Shown here one piece after another: positions 26,130 to 33,883 of a stretch of DNA of 57,263 nt (position 1 is its first letter; the number at the start of each line of letters is the position of its first letter). The DNA is taken from positions 1 to 57,263 of the forward strand of contig JAMPIE010000015.1 in assembly GCA_023663135.1 (NCBI GenBank), in the 5' to 3' direction. Under the pieces are notes generated by a model. That model saw nothing but the letters and a program-made list of their open reading frames with translations. It made no database searches and was not told the DNA's origin. The position numbers were made by a program, and so were the translations under genes. The DNA comes from Alloprevotella sp. Lineage in GTDB: Bacteria; Bacteroidota; Bacteroidia; Bacteroidales; Muribaculaceae.

Positions 26130-26975
26130 CTAACTTTTAATACTTAGAGTCGTCATCACTCTCCCACGCTCCTCGCTTTGGAGGGCACTATAAAGCAGAT
26201 GGATGTCCACCTCAGTCTCGGGGGCGTCGGCTCCGGCGGGAGTGATTGACCTGAAGCGACCAATGTCGTTCATGGAAAAGAGTGCATCGCGCGGCGGCAT
26301 CTCGTAAATGCCAAAGGCGAGGCGGCGCGTTATCTCATCCATCCTCATGGTAAAGAGCAGCTCGCCACGGCTCAACATGATGATACCGTCATAGAGCGGC
26401 TCGAGGTCGGCGGTGGTGTGGGTCGATACTATGATGGTCTGCTCCGGCGCGGCACACCGAGCCATCATCCCCCTGAGCGTGTCGCGGCTCCCTATGTCGA
26501 GGCCGTTGGCCGGCTCGTCGAGAAGAAGCAGCGGTGTCTGCAGCGAGAGCGCATAGGCCGCCATAGCTTTCTTGCGCTGGCCAAGGCTCATGGCGCTCAA
26601 CGGCTGGCGGCCGTCGAGTCCAAAGTCGGCAAGGTTTTGGCGAAGCATCTCACGGTCAAAGAGCGGATAGAGAGGCTCGCCGTGGAGGCGAGCCAGGGCG
26701 TCGACGCTGTCGGCGGGCATCTGCTCGTCATCCCCGATGAAATAAAGGTCGCGCAGCTGCGAGGGAAGCCTCAGCCCGGCATCGACACCATCCATCGTCA
26801 CACGCCCCTCGGAGGGGGTCAGCAGCGAGGCGAGCACTCGAAGCAGGGTGGTCTTGCCGGCTCCATTCTCCCCTAAAAGGAGGTAGATGCCGGGCGAGAT
26901 GGTGAAAGTGACACCGCGCAGGGCGGCCGGTCCCGATCCAGGATATCGCAGGGTCACATTGTCAAGCTGTATCAT
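26130..26975 (-). CDS. ABC transporter ATP-binding protein
   Basis: A 281-residue ABC ATPase. It has Walker A (GENGAGKTT, about residue 36), the signature region MSLGQRKKAMAAYAL, Walker B (LLLLDEPANGLD) and the H-loop (IIVSTHTTAD). The signature is LSAMSLGQ rather than the common LSGGQ, as in other exporter-type ATPases of this class. The C-terminal 70 residues are an accessory beta-rich tail. The start overlaps the stop of the TraB/GumN gene (ATGA), and the permease follows 11 nt later. Confidence 0.93.
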   Translation of the reverse strand: MIQLDNVTLRYPGSGPAALRGVTFTISPGIYLLLGENGAGKTTLLRVLASLLTPSEGRVTMDGVDAGLRLPSQLRDLYFIGDDEQMPADSVDALARLHGEPLYPLFDREMLRQNLADFGLDGRQPLSAMSLGQRKKAMAAYALSLQTPLLLLDEPANGLDIGSRDTLRGMMARCAAPEQTIIVSTHTTADLEPLYDGIIMLSRGELLFTMRMDEITRRLAFGIYEMPPRDALFSMNDIGRFRSITPAGADAPETEVDIHLLYSALQSEERGRVMTTLSIKS

Positions 26976-27880
26976 GGTTCGGGATCGGGAACGGCAGGAT
27001 AATATTTCACCGGTGTCACCTCATAACCTTGCCGGCGGAGGAGGTTAAGGAGCCCCTCCGAGCCGGGCAGGTGGCCACACCCCACGGCGACAAGCAGGCT
27101 CTTTGAGGCCATCATCTCGGGCAGCTTGGCGGCCCAGGCGCGGTTGCGCTCAAGGAGCAACTTCTCTATTTTGTCGGGTGTCATCTCGGGGTTGTCATAT
27201 AATATTTTCTCCACCAGATCAAGGTCATAGGAGGTGTAGGCTCCGGCCAGCTCCCCGGCCTCACGGACGGCCTTGGCATCGTCGCGCACTATGGCCATCA
27301 GGTCGTCGGCCTGGGTAGCGATTGGGGTGTCATAGAGCACTCCCATCTGATATTCAAAGGTTTCAAGCCCCTCGACGCTTTTTCCGGCGGCGGCCGCCAT
27401 CTTCTGGAGGGTCTGGTCGAGCTGCTCCGACGGGTCAAAGCCGGGGAAGGCCTTCATTGACTGGAGGATGGCGAGCTGTGATGAGATCATCACCGGCTTC
27501 ATTCCGTCCATCATAGTCAGATCAACCGGGGCACCGGTATAAGAGGAAAATATCGAGGCTATGCTGTCGAGTTGCGCCGGCGTGAACACCTTTGAGAGCG
27601 TAGAGTCGGCCGGAGCCATGATGTGGGGCAGCATCATCTGCTGCATCTCCATCGGGTTGAGGTTGGTCATGTCCACCTCGCCCACAACCCCCTCCGCCTC
27701 CTCGATGGCATCAAAGAGGCCGGGCACGCGGCTGGTCATGTCGGCCGGAGCCACGTGATGAGTGCCAAAGATATATGAGGGCTTGGCAAGGCCGTTACCC
27801 TCCACCTTCCAGAGCAACTGGGCATTGGCTGCTGAGCCTATACATAAGGCCCCGATTATCAGGGTGATGATACGTTTCAT
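26972..27880 (-). CDS. TraB/GumN-family exported protein
   Basis: A 302-residue protein with a signal peptide (MKRIITLIIGALCIGSAANA). The conserved GTHH motif (SYIFGTHHVAP, about residue 40) and the C-terminal VAVGCGHLPGSEGLLNLLRRQGYEVTPV are the hallmarks of the TraB/PrgY/GumN family. This family is related to Tiki metalloproteases, and the two His and the late GxGH supply putative metal ligands. The function in bacteria is unclear; a periplasmic or lipid-anchored hydrolase is possible. It is the first gene of a four-gene operon with an ABC transporter and a GntR regulator, driven by a very good housekeeping promoter. Confidence 0.9.
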   Translation of the reverse strand: MKRIITLIIGALCIGSAANAQLLWKVEGNGLAKPSYIFGTHHVAPADMTSRVPGLFDAIEEAEGVVGEVDMTNLNPMEMQQMMLPHIMAPADSTLSKVFTPAQLDSIASIFSSYTGAPVDLTMMDGMKPVMISSQLAILQSMKAFPGFDPSEQLDQTLQKMAAAAGKSVEGLETFEYQMGVLYDTPIATQADDLMAIVRDDAKAVREAGELAGAYTSYDLDLVEKILYDNPEMTPDKIEKLLLERNRAWAAKLPEMMASKSLLVAVGCGHLPGSEGLLNLLRRQGYEVTPVKYYPAVPDPEP

Positions 27881-27941
27881 TTATATCTGTTTTTGTTGTG
27901 ATTTATATGTTGACTTGGTGTTGTAGTGATGTACAACACCG

Positions 27942-27972
27942 CAAAGGTATTGCTTTTTCTCCACTTTCCAAA
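27942..27972 (-). promoter_or_regulatory. Housekeeping promoter of the TraB/GumN operon
   Basis: On the minus strand TTTG (27969-27972) is followed by 19 nt and TACCTTTG (27942-27949), a perfect match to the Bacteroidota consensus. The leader is about 55 nt. It lies back to back with the promoter-like element at 27998-28026 on the other strand. Confidence 0.85.
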
Positions 27973-27997
27973 TTTTTCGGCAAAAAATTTGACGATT

Positions 27998-28026
27998 ACA
28001 ATAAAGAGGGGGAGCGGCGCGTTATA
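27998..28026 (+). promoter_or_regulatory. Putative ECF-type promoter of the PorY-like kinase operon (shared element, copy 2)
   Basis: ACAATAAAGAGGGGG, six variable nt, GCGTTATA: all 23 defined positions are identical to the element at 17149-17177, while the N6 differs (AGCGGC versus CAACTT). It ends 3 nt before the first ATG. There is no TAnnTTTG box on this strand. The two copies strongly suggest common control of the kinase operon and the T9SS operon. Confidence 0.65.
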
Positions 28027-28029
28027 TCT

Positions 28030-29241
28030 ATGATGAGACTCAGCTCTGACCGTCGGCTGGCCACTCTGGCCTTTCTGCTGACCGCGCTCGCCGTGGTTGG
28101 TGCCTTCCTTTATGTCTCCAATCAGATTGTGACCGATCTGGCCGCTCAGGAACGCAGCCGCATGCAGATGTGGGCCGATGCCACCCGCGAGATTGTCTCC
28201 TCCCCCCCGGGCAGCGACATCGACTTTCCCCTGGCCATAGTGCAGGCCAACACCACTATCCCTGTGCTCCTTACCGACGACGATGGCAACATCATTGACC
28301 ATCGCAACTATGACCTCCCCGAGCCGGCCGACCCTTCGCGTCCACTTTACATCTCCGAGGCCAACCGACGCTTCCTCCTCGACAAGCTCGAAGGTCTCAA
28401 GGGGTCGCCGCGCGTGATTCATATCGAGATAATGCCCGGGCTCGTCCAGCACCTATATTACGGCGAGAGCCACACTCTGAGGATGCTCAGCCTTTTCCCT
28501 TACATCCAAGTGGCTGTCATGACGGTCTTTATCCTCGTGGTCTATCTCGCTGTGTCGTCGTCTAAGCGAGCCGAGCAAAACAAGGTGTGGGTGGGCCTCT
28601 CCAAGGAGACGGCCCACCAGCTCGGCACCCCCATCTCTTCTCTCATGGCCTGGGTGGAGCTTCTCCCATCTTATGGTGTAGACCCCGAGGTGACCGACGA
28701 GATGGACAAGGATGTCCACCGACTGGCGTCCATTGCCTCACGCTTCTCCAAGATAGGTTCAAGGCCCGCCCTGGAGCCCGGCGATGTCAACGCCACTGTC
28801 TCGCGCATTGCCCGCTACATGCGCTCGCGCATCTCCTCGCGGGTCACTCTCTCGGTCGACGAGTATGCCTCCCCGCTTATCGTGGCCATGTCGGAGCCGC
28901 TGCTGGAGTGGGTGCTCGAAAATCTGATCAAAAACGCTGTTGATGCCATGGATGGCCATGGCTCCATCAACATCTCCACCTCGCTCATCCCCCAGGCGCC
29001 TCGCCGTCACGCTGCCGCCCGCATCGACATTGCCGACACCGGAAAGGGGATTCCCCGACGAGCATTCAAGACTATCTTCAAGCCCGGCTTCACCACCAAG
29101 AGCCGCGGCTGGGGGCTCGGGCTCACTTTGGCCAAGCGCATCGTCGAGCAATATCATGGCGGACACATCTTCGTTGCCACCTCTACTCCCGGCGAGGGCT
29201 CCACTTTTTCCATCACGCTTCCACTTCTCCCCGACAAATGA
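28030..29241 (+). CDS. Membrane sensor histidine kinase, PorY-like
   Basis: A 403-residue sensor kinase. Transmembrane helix 1 is at about residues 10-30 and helix 2 at about 155-175, with a periplasmic sensor domain between them. There is no HAMP domain. The phosphorylatable His is H196 in SKETAHQLGTPISSL. The catalytic domain has the N box (NLIKNAVDAM, about 298-307), G1 (DTGKGIP) and G2 (GWGLGLTLA). The HQLGTPxSSL motif and the topology recall the orphan kinase PorY of P. gingivalis, which acts with PorX and SigP on por genes. No response regulator is adjacent. Two ATGs are tandem (28030 and 28033). The stop overlaps the start of the HAD gene (ATGA). Confidence 0.85.
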   Translation: MMRLSSDRRLATLAFLLTALAVVGAFLYVSNQIVTDLAAQERSRMQMWADATREIVSSPPGSDIDFPLAIVQANTTIPVLLTDDDGNIIDHRNYDLPEPADPSRPLYISEANRRFLLDKLEGLKGSPRVIHIEIMPGLVQHLYYGESHTLRMLSLFPYIQVAVMTVFILVVYLAVSSSKRAEQNKVWVGLSKETAHQLGTPISSLMAWVELLPSYGVDPEVTDEMDKDVHRLASIASRFSKIGSRPALEPGDVNATVSRIARYMRSRISSRVTLSVDEYASPLIVAMSEPLLEWVLENLIKNAVDAMDGHGSINISTSLIPQAPRRHAAARIDIADTGKGIPRRAFKTIFKPGFTTKSRGWGLGLTLAKRIVEQYHGGHIFVATSTPGEGSTFSITLPLLPDK

Positions 29242-30083
29242 ACCTCTACATAACCGACCTCGACGGCACTCTCTTGGGCGATGACAGCCGCGTCGACTCC
29301 GAGAGCGCCCGCATTATAGCCTCCCTCCCCTCCGATAAGCTCTTCACCATCGCCACTGCACGCACTCCGGCCACTGTCGACCTTATCCTCCCTCCTGAAA
29401 TTGGCCCCCACATACCCGCCATAGTCATCACCGGCGCAGCCCTATGGCACCGCTCCGAGCGTCGCTACTCCGATGTTATGGAAATGGGCCCCGCCGCAGC
29501 CGCTATGGCCGAGGAAGCTATGCTCGCCTGTGGCCTCGCCCCCTTCACCTACACCATTGATGCACCCGCCGGGATGCTCTATGCCTACGGGCGCGTTCCC
29601 GAAGGGAGGCCCGCTTTCTCGCCGCTCACCCACGCCGAACAAGCTTTTGTCGACGAGCGGCGCAATCTCCCTTTGAAGCATATTTCGCTCGCCTCCAATC
29701 CCCACACCTGCCCCCCTCTGCTGGTCTTCGGCATTGGCTCCATGGACCAAGTGGAGCAGGCCGCCGCCATCGTGGCTCAGAAGATGCCCGAGGCTTCGGT
29801 CTCAGTCTATGGCGATGTATTCTCGCGCGAGAAGGGGTTTATCGAGGTGTTTGCCCCGGGGGTGAGCAAGGGGGAGGCAGCACTCCGCCTCAAGGAACGC
29901 CTCGGGGCCTCGCGCCTCATTGCCTTTGGCGACAGCCTCAACGACATGGCTCTGCTCGCTGCGGCCGATGTAGCTGTGGCGGTCGATAACGCTGCCGAGA
30001 AACTCAAGCAGATGGCTCGGGTGGTGATCGGGCCTAACACCTCGTGCTCCGTGGCGCGCTACATTGCCAACGAAAACTTTTAG
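29238..30083 (+). CDS. HAD-superfamily phosphatase, Cof type
   Basis: A 281-residue cytoplasmic hydrolase of the Cof/YbjI class. Motif I is ITDLDGTLLGDD (nucleophile Asp at about residue 7). Motif II is in ITIA-like TIATARTP, the motif III Lys lies in VFSREKGFIEVFAPGVSKGEAALRL, and motif IV is FGDSLNDMALLAAAD. The large cap between motifs II and III is of the C2 type. Likely substrates are sugar phosphates or flavin/pyridoxal phosphates; the sequence does not tell which. It is translationally coupled to the kinase. Confidence 0.92.
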   Translation: MNLYITDLDGTLLGDDSRVDSESARIIASLPSDKLFTIATARTPATVDLILPPEIGPHIPAIVITGAALWHRSERRYSDVMEMGPAAAAMAEEAMLACGLAPFTYTIDAPAGMLYAYGRVPEGRPAFSPLTHAEQAFVDERRNLPLKHISLASNPHTCPPLLVFGIGSMDQVEQAAAIVAQKMPEASVSVYGDVFSREKGFIEVFAPGVSKGEAALRLKERLGASRLIAFGDSLNDMALLAAADVAVAVDNAAEKLKQMARVVIGPNTSCSVARYIANENF

Positions 30084-30105
30084 GCAATCAAGGTGTTGTA
30101 AGGGT

Positions 30106-31266
30106 ATGACCCGTCACCTTATGCTTACCCTCATATCGTTTCTACTGTCAACCGTCACGGCCCTTGCCGATGGCGGCGACAACGACACCTCGCCCCCGCC
30201 GAAGGAGCGTAAAGGCCTCATAGGCAAGCTCCTTGACTACCTCGACGAGTCAAACGAGGAAAAGCCGGCCAAGAAACTGGACATCAGTTTCATCGGAGGC
30301 CCCCATTATGCCTCCGACACCAAGCTCGGCATCGGCCTGGTGGCCGCCGGCTCCTATAAGACCAATCTGGCCGACTCGCTCACGCCCCGCTCCGACATTG
30401 CCTTGACGGCCGACGTCTCTACCGTAGGCTTCTATATGCTCGGGATGAGAGGCACTCACCGTGCCCGCGCCGACCGGCTCAGGCTCTCATATGACTTCCG
30501 CTTCTACTCTTTCCCCACCTACTATTGGGGCATAGGCTACGGCAACGCCTCCATGGGCGACCTCCATCGGTCAAAGTATCTCGAGTTTTCTTTTGGCGGC
30601 AATGCTCGCCTGCTCGGACAGGTGGCCAAGGGTCTATATATAGGCCCCGCCTTTGGCTTCAAATGGCTCAGAGCCAAAAACCCTCGCATTCCGCAACTAT
30701 GGGAGCCGCGACAACGCTTCAAGACGGTGTGTCTCGGCCTGGGCCTCAGCCTCCGATATGACACTCGCGACAATCTCACCGCCCCCACCCGCGGATGGAA
30801 CATAGCTCTGGAGCAGCGCCTCTACCCCCGATTTATGGCCTCACCATTCTCGTTCTCAACCACTGAAGTCGAGGCGGCTTTCTACCGCGGCGTATGGGCC
30901 GGCGGAGTGGTGGCCGCAAGGGTCCATGCTATGTTTTGCTACGGCAATGTGCCCTGGAGCATGATGGCCACCTTTGGCGGCAGCAACACCATGAGAGGCT
31001 ATTACGAGGGACGCTTCCGCGACTACGACGAGGCCGACCTCACCCTCGAGCTCCGCCAAAACATTAAAGGGCGCTCAGGCGTTGCAGCATGGGTGGCTGC
31101 CGCCTCAGTCTTCCCTCGCTTAAGCGCCTTCGACCTAAGCCATATCCTCCCGGAGGCCGGCCTCGGCTACCGCTGGGAGTTTAAGCGCCACTGCAATGTG
31201 CGCCTCGACTATGGCCTCGGACGCCACTCTTCCGGATTTGTTTTCTCCATCAATGAAGCCTTCTGA
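30106..31266 (+). CDS. Omp85/BamA-like outer-membrane barrel without POTRA domains
   Basis: A 386-residue protein with a signal peptide (MTRHLMLTLISFLLSTVTALA), a charged linker (KERKGLIGKLLDYLDESNEEK), and then a surface-antigen/Omp85-type barrel. The barrel shows FIGGPHYASDTKLGIGLVAAGSY, LGLSLRYDTRDNLTAPTRGW and GGSNTMRGYYEGRFRD (the conserved RGxxxGRFRD of the lid loop), and ends in Phe (FVFSINEAF). It has no POTRA repeats, so it is not the main BamA. Related short proteins in Bacteroidota have unknown roles. The ATG at 30106 is used because an earlier in-frame start would overlap the HAD gene and bury the signal peptide. Confidence 0.85.
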   Translation: MTRHLMLTLISFLLSTVTALADGGDNDTSPPPKERKGLIGKLLDYLDESNEEKPAKKLDISFIGGPHYASDTKLGIGLVAAGSYKTNLADSLTPRSDIALTADVSTVGFYMLGMRGTHRARADRLRLSYDFRFYSFPTYYWGIGYGNASMGDLHRSKYLEFSFGGNARLLGQVAKGLYIGPAFGFKWLRAKNPRIPQLWEPRQRFKTVCLGLGLSLRYDTRDNLTAPTRGWNIALEQRLYPRFMASPFSFSTTEVEAAFYRGVWAGGVVAARVHAMFCYGNVPWSMMATFGGSNTMRGYYEGRFRDYDEADLTLELRQNIKGRSGVAAWVAAASVFPRLSAFDLSHILPEAGLGYRWEFKRHCNVRLDYGLGRHSSGFVFSINEAF

Positions 31267-31278
31267 TTCATCCCCCCT

Positions 31279-32997
31279 ATGCCCAAAACGACTTTCTGGT
31301 GGACGCTCTTAGCCCTGATGGCCCCAAACGTGGCCCTCTGCTTCACTGAGCATCTGACGCTCCTTCAGAGCGCCACCAATGTCATATTGCCTTTGGGAAT
31401 CTATTGGGCTCTCCTCTCCATCTCTCGGCGTGTAGGCCTCGCCGTCTGGCTTATGCTCGCTCTGATGGTCATCGCGGCCTTCCAGATTGTACTTCTGTTT
31501 CTCTACGGCAGTGGGATAATCGCCGTAGACATGTACCTCAATGTTGTCACCACCAACACTCAAGAGGCCGGCGAGCTCCTCATAGGGCTTTGGCCCGCCC
31601 TCATCATCGTGGCCATCCTCTACATCCCCCCTCTGGTCGGAGCCACCATCTCTCTTATCCGCAGGCTCATGCTCAGCCGCAATATGCTCGTCGCCTGCCG
31701 ACGCTGCGCGAGGCTCGCCATCACCCTCGGTCTCATCCTCCTCTGCCTGTCATTTTTCGCGTCAAGCGCCTACAACCCCCTGCGTCAGCTTTTCCCACTC
31801 AATGCCGCCTATAACTTAGCACTGGCCATTGGACGCGATCACGCTCAGAAACATTACGCATCCTCGGCCCGCGACTTCTCGTTCCACACGACCCCCGCCG
31901 ACTCCATTCCCGGACTCACAGTCATAATAATCGGCGAGACATCGCGCGCATCATCATGGCAGCTCCTTGGCTACCATCGCCCAACAAATCCCCTCTTGTC
32001 CAAGGCCGACGGCCTCATTATCTTCCCCCACGCTCTCTCGCAGAGCAACACCACCCACAAGAGCGTCCCCCTGATGCTGTCCCATCTCGACGCCCGCTCT
32101 TTCGGCGACTCAATCTACATGTCAAAGGGTGTGTTAGCCGCCTTCAGCGAGTCCGGCTGCCCTGCCACTTTCATATCCAATCAGGAGCGAAACGGGGCTC
32201 TCATCGACGCGTTTGGCCAGCAAGGCGACTCTGCCATCTTCCTGGCCGACAGCCTCCCCCACTCGCGAACCGACCTCGACCTCCTCCCCTACCTCGACCA
32301 CCTCATTGCACAATGCCAAAAAGGGGAAAAGAGCCTTCTGGTGGTCCACACCTACGGCTCCCACTACTGCTACAGCGACCGCTATCCCGACTCCTTGGCC
32401 GCCTTCACCCCCGACCGGCCTTTGGAGGCCTCGCCCGAGTGTCGCCACGAGCTCATTAACGCCTACGACAACTCTATACGCCTCACCGACCGCCTCCTCT
32501 CCGACATAATTGCCACTCTCTCTCGCTGCAAAATCCCCTCCTCGCTCATCTTCACCTCCGACCATGGCGAAGACATCTTTGACGACAGCCGACAGCGTTT
32601 CCTTCATGCATCACCTATACCCACCTTTGAGCAGCTCCACGTCCCCCTGCTCATCTGGATGAGCCCCGACTACCGGCGCCTCCACCCCGACCGTTTCCTG
32701 GCCGCTCGTGCCAACAGCCGCCGCGCCGTCTCCACCTCCTCTTCACTCTTCCATTCCGTCCTCGCCCTGGCCGGCATCGACGCCCCCATTGCCGACCCCT
32801 CTCTCTCGCTCCTGAGCAACACCTACTCCCCCCCCTCTTATCTCTATCTCGACGACCACAACGAAGCCGTCGAGCCCGCCGCTGCCGGCTTCGACCCCGT
32901 TGACATCCGGCGCATCGACACCCTCTACACCGCCCACATCAACCCCTCCATCCCCCATGCAAAAATAAACCTCCACGCCCAAAACCATTCGCGCTAA
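31279..32997 (+). CDS. Phosphoethanolamine transferase (EptA-like, sulfatase fold)
   Basis: A 572-residue inner-membrane enzyme with about five N-terminal transmembrane helices (residues 10-195) and a periplasmic alkaline-phosphatase/sulfatase domain. It shows the EptA-type motif IIGETSRASSWQLLGYHRPTNPLL (metal-binding Glu), the nucleophile Thr region SQSNTTHKSVPLML, and the metal ligands in FTSDHGED (about residue 430). Such enzymes add phosphoethanolamine to lipid A or other surface glycans. It is 12 nt after the barrel gene and ends the kinase operon. Confidence 0.9.
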   Translation: MPKTTFWWTLLALMAPNVALCFTEHLTLLQSATNVILPLGIYWALLSISRRVGLAVWLMLALMVIAAFQIVLLFLYGSGIIAVDMYLNVVTTNTQEAGELLIGLWPALIIVAILYIPPLVGATISLIRRLMLSRNMLVACRRCARLAITLGLILLCLSFFASSAYNPLRQLFPLNAAYNLALAIGRDHAQKHYASSARDFSFHTTPADSIPGLTVIIIGETSRASSWQLLGYHRPTNPLLSKADGLIIFPHALSQSNTTHKSVPLMLSHLDARSFGDSIYMSKGVLAAFSESGCPATFISNQERNGALIDAFGQQGDSAIFLADSLPHSRTDLDLLPYLDHLIAQCQKGEKSLLVVHTYGSHYCYSDRYPDSLAAFTPDRPLEASPECRHELINAYDNSIRLTDRLLSDIIATLSRCKIPSSLIFTSDHGEDIFDDSRQRFLHASPIPTFEQLHVPLLIWMSPDYRRLHPDRFLAARANSRRAVSTSSSLFHSVLALAGIDAPIADPSLSLLSNTYSPPSYLYLDDHNEAVEPAAAGFDPVDIRRIDTLYTAHINPSIPHAKINLHAQNHSR

Positions 32998-33016
32998 TCC
33001 GACGTTATAAAAGACA

Positions 33017-33031
33017 ACGAGAGACTCTCGT
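33017..33031. repeat. Short perfect inverted repeat downstream of a CGTTATA box
   Basis: ACGAGAGACTCTCGT is palindromic around one central base. It begins 8 nt after CGTTATA (33003-33009), the same 7-mer as the -10-like part of the shared element, and lies about 43 nt before the DUF308 gene. It may be an operator or a 5' UTR hairpin. Confidence 0.4.
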
Positions 33032-33073
33032 CAGACACACATAATTTTCACATTCACTCTCTTTCTTTCAACT

Positions 33074-33634
33074 ATGAAATCGATCGTTGACCTTCATTAC
33101 TTCGGCCACTCCAAGGCTTGGTGGGTTGTCCTCATTGTGGGCATTCTCATGGTTTTATGCGGCTTTGCTTATTGGTTCTGGCCCGAACCTGCTTATGCCG
33201 TTGCTTCTCAGATATTTGGATGGCTCCTCGTCCTCGCCGGCATTGTGCAGCTCTGCGCCGCCACAGGCCCCCATCGCGGCAAGGGTTGGGGCTGGTGGAT
33301 TGCCGGCGGCGTCATCGACATGTTTATCGGCTTCCTGATGGTACAGAGCATCATCATCTCCGAGGCTGTCTTCCCCTATTTCGTGGCCCTTATCTTCCTC
33401 TTCTGGGGCATCAGCGCCATATGCTCGGCCGTCCACAACAATGATGCAGGCCATCGCTATTGGTGGCTCTATCTCATCAACGGCATCCTCCTTATCCTCA
33501 TCGGATTTTTCCTCGTCCAGGCCGGCTGGATCGGCGACATGATGACCGTAAGCTTCCTCACGTCGCTCGCCTTCATCTACTGGGGCTTCTCCATCGCAAT
33601 GTTCAGTTACGACATGCGCCCCGTCAAGAAATAA
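33074..33634 (+). CDS. HdeD/DUF308-family membrane protein
   Basis: A 186-residue protein with six predicted transmembrane helices in three similar pairs, each rich in Trp and Gly (WWVVLIVGILMVLCGFAYWF, GWLLVLAGIVQLCAA, WWIAGGVIDMFIGFLM, LIFLFWGISAICSAV, LINGILLILIGFFLVQAGW, LAFIYWGFSIAMFSYDM). This is the DUF308 (HdeD) pattern; in Escherichia coli HdeD is linked to acid resistance. The function here is unknown. It is flanked by a possible promoter with an inverted repeat and by a terminator, so probably monocistronic. Confidence 0.85.
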   Translation: MKSIVDLHYFGHSKAWWVVLIVGILMVLCGFAYWFWPEPAYAVASQIFGWLLVLAGIVQLCAATGPHRGKGWGWWIAGGVIDMFIGFLMVQSIIISEAVFPYFVALIFLFWGISAICSAVHNNDAGHRYWWLYLINGILLILIGFFLVQAGWIGDMMTVSFLTSLAFIYWGFSIAMFSYDMRPVKK

Positions 33635-33659
33635 TATACTCCACTCTCCCTCTTCGCTC

Positions 33660-33718
33660 GGGGGCCGCGACGCTTGCCACTGCATGGCCGTCCCGGCCCC
33701 CGCGTCTTCCACCTTTTT
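33660..33718 (+). terminator. Probable terminator of the DUF308 gene
   Basis: GGGGGCCG (33660-33667) pairs with CGGCCCCC (33694-33701). A T-run (33714-33718) follows 12 nt later, longer than ideal, so termination strength is uncertain. Confidence 0.5.
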
Positions 33719-33783
33719 ACGTCATTATTGTCCTTTTTGGCGATTATATCCCCTCGGCCTTTCGCTCTTGACAATTTTTTTCA

Positions 33784-33791
33784 TACCTTTG
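33784..33791 (+). promoter_or_regulatory. -7 box of the W/G-rich protein gene
   Basis: TACCTTTG matches TAnnTTTG. A TTG lies only 13 nt upstream, shorter than the usual gap. The leader of about 87 nt can fold: GTAGC (33800-33804) with GCTAC (33815-33819), enclosed by GTGG (33795-33798) with CCAC (33843-33846). Confidence 0.6.
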
Positions 33792-33883
33792 TATGTGGGG
33801 TAGCAGAGTCTGAAGCTACGCGCCTTAAACCTTTGCCCCTCTCCACAGTCTAATTGACAGTAACTCTTTAAGATTTGACAAGT

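Noticed and set aside
26130..26975. Missing ATPase of the 3520-8431 efflux operon
   Set aside because: It has its own adjacent permease and regulator about 18 kb away, so sharing is possible but unsupported.
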